Origin: Candidatus Zixiibacteriota bacterium
GTDB taxonomy: Bacteria > Zixibacteria > MSB-5A5 > GN15 > FEB-12
DNA: 14,857 nt
Assembly (NCBI GenBank): GCA_023132995.1
Contig: JAGLXI010000010.1
Span: forward strand, 1 to 14,857
Direction of reading: 5' to 3'
Every line of letters starts with the position of its first letter. The stretch's first letter is position 1. The translations under genes and the position numbers were made by a program. This document shows, in pieces, positions 13,080-14,857 of this stretch. Under the pieces are notes generated by a model that saw only the letters and a program-made list of their open reading frames with translations, did not search any database and had not been told where the DNA came from.

Positions 13080-13621
13080 GGGATAATGTGACCGACCACG
13101 ACCGGGATCATGATGTTCCGATCAGCGACGCCGAGGCTCGCGGAGAGCCGACCGCCGCGGAGATCACCGACGCCGAGGGTGAGGTGCTGGCATGGTCCTG
13201 CCACCCGGTACGGCGGCGGCCGTTGATATCGGTTCTGGTTACAATCTTCATATTCGTGGTTACGGCGGCAGTGTTCTATTCAACGAACTCCCGGCTGTTT
13301 GCCATCCTCGCCCTGGTGGTACTGCTGGCTTCTCTGGCCAAGTTCTATTTCCCCACCGGCTATCGTCTGTCTGGGCAGGGGATCACGATAAAAACGACCA
13401 CACAGACGCTGGTGAAGAAATGGTCGCAGTATCGCAGTTGCTACTCCGACCGTAACGGGATACTGCTCTCGCCATTTCCGCATCCTTCGCGGCTGGAGAA
13501 CTTTCGGGGCATCTACCTGATGTTCTCAGGCAACGGCGAGGCGGTTACCGATTTCGTGAAGGCCCATATCAGCGCGGCTGAGACACAATCCCCGCTAGGT
13601 GCGGAGGACAAGACCGCATGA
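13076..13621 (+). CDS. Membrane protein with PH-like C-terminal domain
   Basis: Hypothetical, 181 aa. A polar, acidic N-terminus (about residues 1-45) is followed by two close hydrophobic segments (about 48-65 and 69-86), then a C-terminal region (about 90-170) whose pattern of strands, GYRLSGQGITIKTTTQTLVKKW, SDRNGILLSPF and IYLMFSGNG, resembles the bacterial PH-like domains of YcxB/DUF304 membrane proteins. This fold call is inference. The ATG at 13076 overlaps the previous stop; AAGGA touches it, giving no spacer. An in-frame GTG at 13088 after AGGG would be better spaced and may be the true start. The stop overlaps the next ATG (13618). Confidence 0.75.
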   Translation: MRDNVTDHDRDHDVPISDAEARGEPTAAEITDAEGEVLAWSCHPVRRRPLISVLVTIFIFVVTAAVFYSTNSRLFAILALVVLLASLAKFYFPTGYRLSGQGITIKTTTQTLVKKWSQYRSCYSDRNGILLSPFPHPSRLENFRGIYLMFSGNGEAVTDFVKAHISAAETQSPLGAEDKTA

Positions 13622-14088
13622 GCCTGTTCCGCAGCAATCTGAACCTGCCCGACCCGGAAGAGAAACCCATTCCCGCCGCCGAAGAGGCCGTGCTTGAGAA
13701 GGTGGCCAGAAAAGTCGTTGAGAAACGCATGGCAGTACCGGCCATCCTGTTCTTAGAATCGGTCAAGCCGCTGAACTTCATCGGTGCCCAGACGATGGTC
13801 TTCTTTGAACCGATAGTCCAGACCGTTTTCAACTTCAAGGATTACGACACCCTGCGCTGCGCCCTGGAGAAGCGGGAGACACTGGAGATTCTGCTTCTTA
13901 AAATCGAGGAGTACGATGCGGACGCGCATCAGCGCGATAAACGAATCAGGAAGTTCCTGAAGGTCGAAAAGAAGAAGTGGAAATGGTATCAGCGATGGTT
14001 AGGCGTTTTCACTCCGCGCGTGCAGATCCCCGATGAAATCCTCAACCCGCCGGAAGAAGAGCCCCCTCCAAAGCAAAACGCAACCTGA
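13618..14088 (+). CDS. Hypothetical protein, 156 aa
   Basis: Function not recognised. The ATG overlaps the previous stop (ATGA) and has GGAGGA (13603-13608) 9 nt upstream, so the start is firm. The central part reads RMAVPAILFLESVKPLNFIG then AQTMVFFEPIVQTVFNFKDY: an amphipathic to hydrophobic stretch that could embed in or contact membrane. The C-terminal third is helical and charged (about 80-130, KRETLEILLLKIEEYD), followed by a Pro/Glu tail. I recall the combination 'PAxxFLExxKPLxFxGxQ...FFEP' from other unannotated bacterial proteins, but I cannot name a family. Operon membership points to a role with the PH-like membrane protein. Confidence 0.78.
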   Translation: MSLFRSNLNLPDPEEKPIPAAEEAVLEKVARKVVEKRMAVPAILFLESVKPLNFIGAQTMVFFEPIVQTVFNFKDYDTLRCALEKRETLEILLLKIEEYDADAHQRDKRIRKFLKVEKKKWKWYQRWLGVFTPRVQIPDEILNPPEEEPPPKQNAT

Positions 14089-14105
14089 GGGTCTGAACCC
14101 TCTTT
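14087..14105 (+). terminator. Intrinsic terminator candidate after the 156-aa gene
   Basis: GAGGGT (14087-14092), loop CTGA, ACCCTC (14097-14102), then TTT. The stem begins within the stop codon. The short T run makes it weak. Confidence 0.5.
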
Positions 14106-14150
14106 CGCTGCTGGCCTCTATTGACTGACCGCGCGAAAGACACCCGAAAG

Positions 14151-14165
14151 ACACCCAACGGGTGT
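14151..14165 (-). terminator. Terminator-like hairpin after panC
   Basis: ACACCC (14151-14156) and GGGTGT (14160-14165) form a 6-bp stem with a 3-nt loop, directly after the panC stop on the minus strand; CTTTC follows on that strand. The left arm overlaps a direct duplication of GAAAGACACCC (14136-14146 and 14147-14157). Confidence 0.45.
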
Positions 14166-14857
14166 TCAGCGCATTTTCATATTGTCTATCAGTCGCACCC
14201 CGTGCACATGTACCGCCAGGGAGCATATCGTACCGGGCCGGATAGTCCTCACGGGCGCCTGGCGGACGGTATCGGTGAAGGCAACGTAGTCGATCTTGGC
14301 CGTGGGGCAGGTCGCCATGATGGCAGCGCGCATTTCCTTTTCGATCTTCTTTGACGACAGTACTCCGCTTCTCACCATGGCCCTGGCGGTGCGAAGGGCA
14401 TAGTAAAGGCACCTCGCCTCAATTCGTTGATCGGCCGTGAAGTACCGGTTGCGCGACGACATTGCCGGGCCATCCCTCTCGCGCACCGTCGGCGCGATGA
14501 CGAGCTTAACCGGGTAGCCGAGGTCGCGCATCATCTGTTTCAGTACAGCCGCCTGTTGGAGGTCCTTCATCCCGAACACGGCCACGTCGGGGCGGGTGAT
14601 ATTAAACAGCTTGGCGACAATTGTCGTGACGCCCCGGAAGTGCGTGGGGCGATGCGCGCCCTCGAGGGTGCGGGTCAATTCCTCGACATCGACCCAGGTC
14701 TGGAAATCAGCCGGGTAGATATCTTCGGCCTTAGGGATGAAGACTATATCGCTGCCGGCAGCCAGGATTTTCCGGATGTCACCTTTTTCATCGCGCGGGT
14801 ACCTAGCCAGGTCCTCATCGGGCGCGAACTGTGCGGGATTGACGAAGATCGTCGTAA
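14166..14857 (-). CDS. panC: Pantoate--beta-alanine ligase, 5' end beyond the window
   Basis: Cytoplasmic enzyme that joins pantoate and beta-alanine using ATP (AMP-forming) in pantothenate and coenzyme A synthesis. The reading frame is open to the right edge of the window, so the N-terminus, including the nucleotide-binding HxGH motif, is not seen. Seen in order from the edge: IFVNPAQFAPDEDL and YPRD, LEGAHRPTHFRGV, FGMKDLQQ, and VRERDGPAMSSRN with its ATP-site SSRN; the C-terminus VRLIDNMKMR is intact. About 229 residues are present of a usual 280-290. It is convergent with the 156-aa gene, with a 77-bp gap holding two hairpins. Whether panB or panD lies beyond the edge cannot be seen. Confidence 0.95.
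   Translation of the reverse strand, partial: TTIFVNPAQFAPDEDLARYPRDEKGDIRKILAAGSDIVFIPKAEDIYPADFQTWVDVEELTRTLEGAHRPTHFRGVTTIVAKLFNITRPDVAVFGMKDLQQAAVLKQMMRDLGYPVKLVIAPTVRERDGPAMSSRNRYFTADQRIEARCLYYALRTARAMVRSGVLSSKKIEKEMRAAIMATCPTAKIDYVAFTDTVRQAPVRTIRPGTICSLAVHVHGVRLIDNMKMR

Overview
The window reads as a chromosomal segment from a Gram-negative, probably uncultured, GC-rich bacterium. Two membrane-associated hypothetical families, a bacterial Ste24-type CAAX protease, and a ribosomal-protein operon with a DUF2232 gene between rpsR and rplI would fit the FCB/Zixibacteria-like part of the tree. This placement is an inference from gene content and style; no 16S or other phylogenetic marker was compared.

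Layout. (1) 32-1138: a DegT/DnrJ/EryC1/StrS-type PLP sugar aminotransferase. (2) 1139-3908: a gene-poor, repeat-rich, visibly more AT-rich region. It holds a cluster of short palindromes, a tandem duplication of about 104 bp, and two minus-strand genes of unknown function (1748-2290 and 2435-3346). Further palindromes occupy 3383-3908. This is the accessory part of the window. (3) 3909-5258: a Ste24-type M48 zinc protease. (4) 5503-7165: a small soluble histidine kinase tightly coupled to a CheV-like protein (CheW domain plus receiver). (5) 7345-12784: a long co-directional run with a strong sigma70-type promoter at its head: pth, rpsF, rpsR, a DUF2232 membrane protein, rplI, a bifunctional-nuclease-family protein and a secreted TPR plus periplasmic-binding-protein fusion. 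(6) 12800-14088: its own promoter candidate, then three overlapping small genes: a 68-aa protein, a PH-like membrane protein and a 156-aa conserved-looking protein. (7) 14166-14857: the 3' part of panC on the minus strand, convergent with the preceding cluster and separated from it by two back-to-back terminator-like hairpins.

How the parts work together. The pth-to-rplI run couples translation functions (S6, S18, L9, peptidyl-tRNA recycling) with envelope genes. There is no ssb between rpsF and rpsR, and S6 carries a roughly 100-residue low-complexity tail. The kinase/CheV pair looks like a self-contained signalling module, since no cheA, cheY or receptor gene is visible. The only region suggesting recent gain or rearrangement is 1139-3908. 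I see no CRISPR array, transposase, integrase, tRNA or rRNA. No obviously new multi-gene system is provable from the sequence alone; the best candidates for novelty are the two-gene AT-rich island, the LpoA-like TPR/PBP protein in a ribosomal operon, and the CheA-free kinase/CheV pair.
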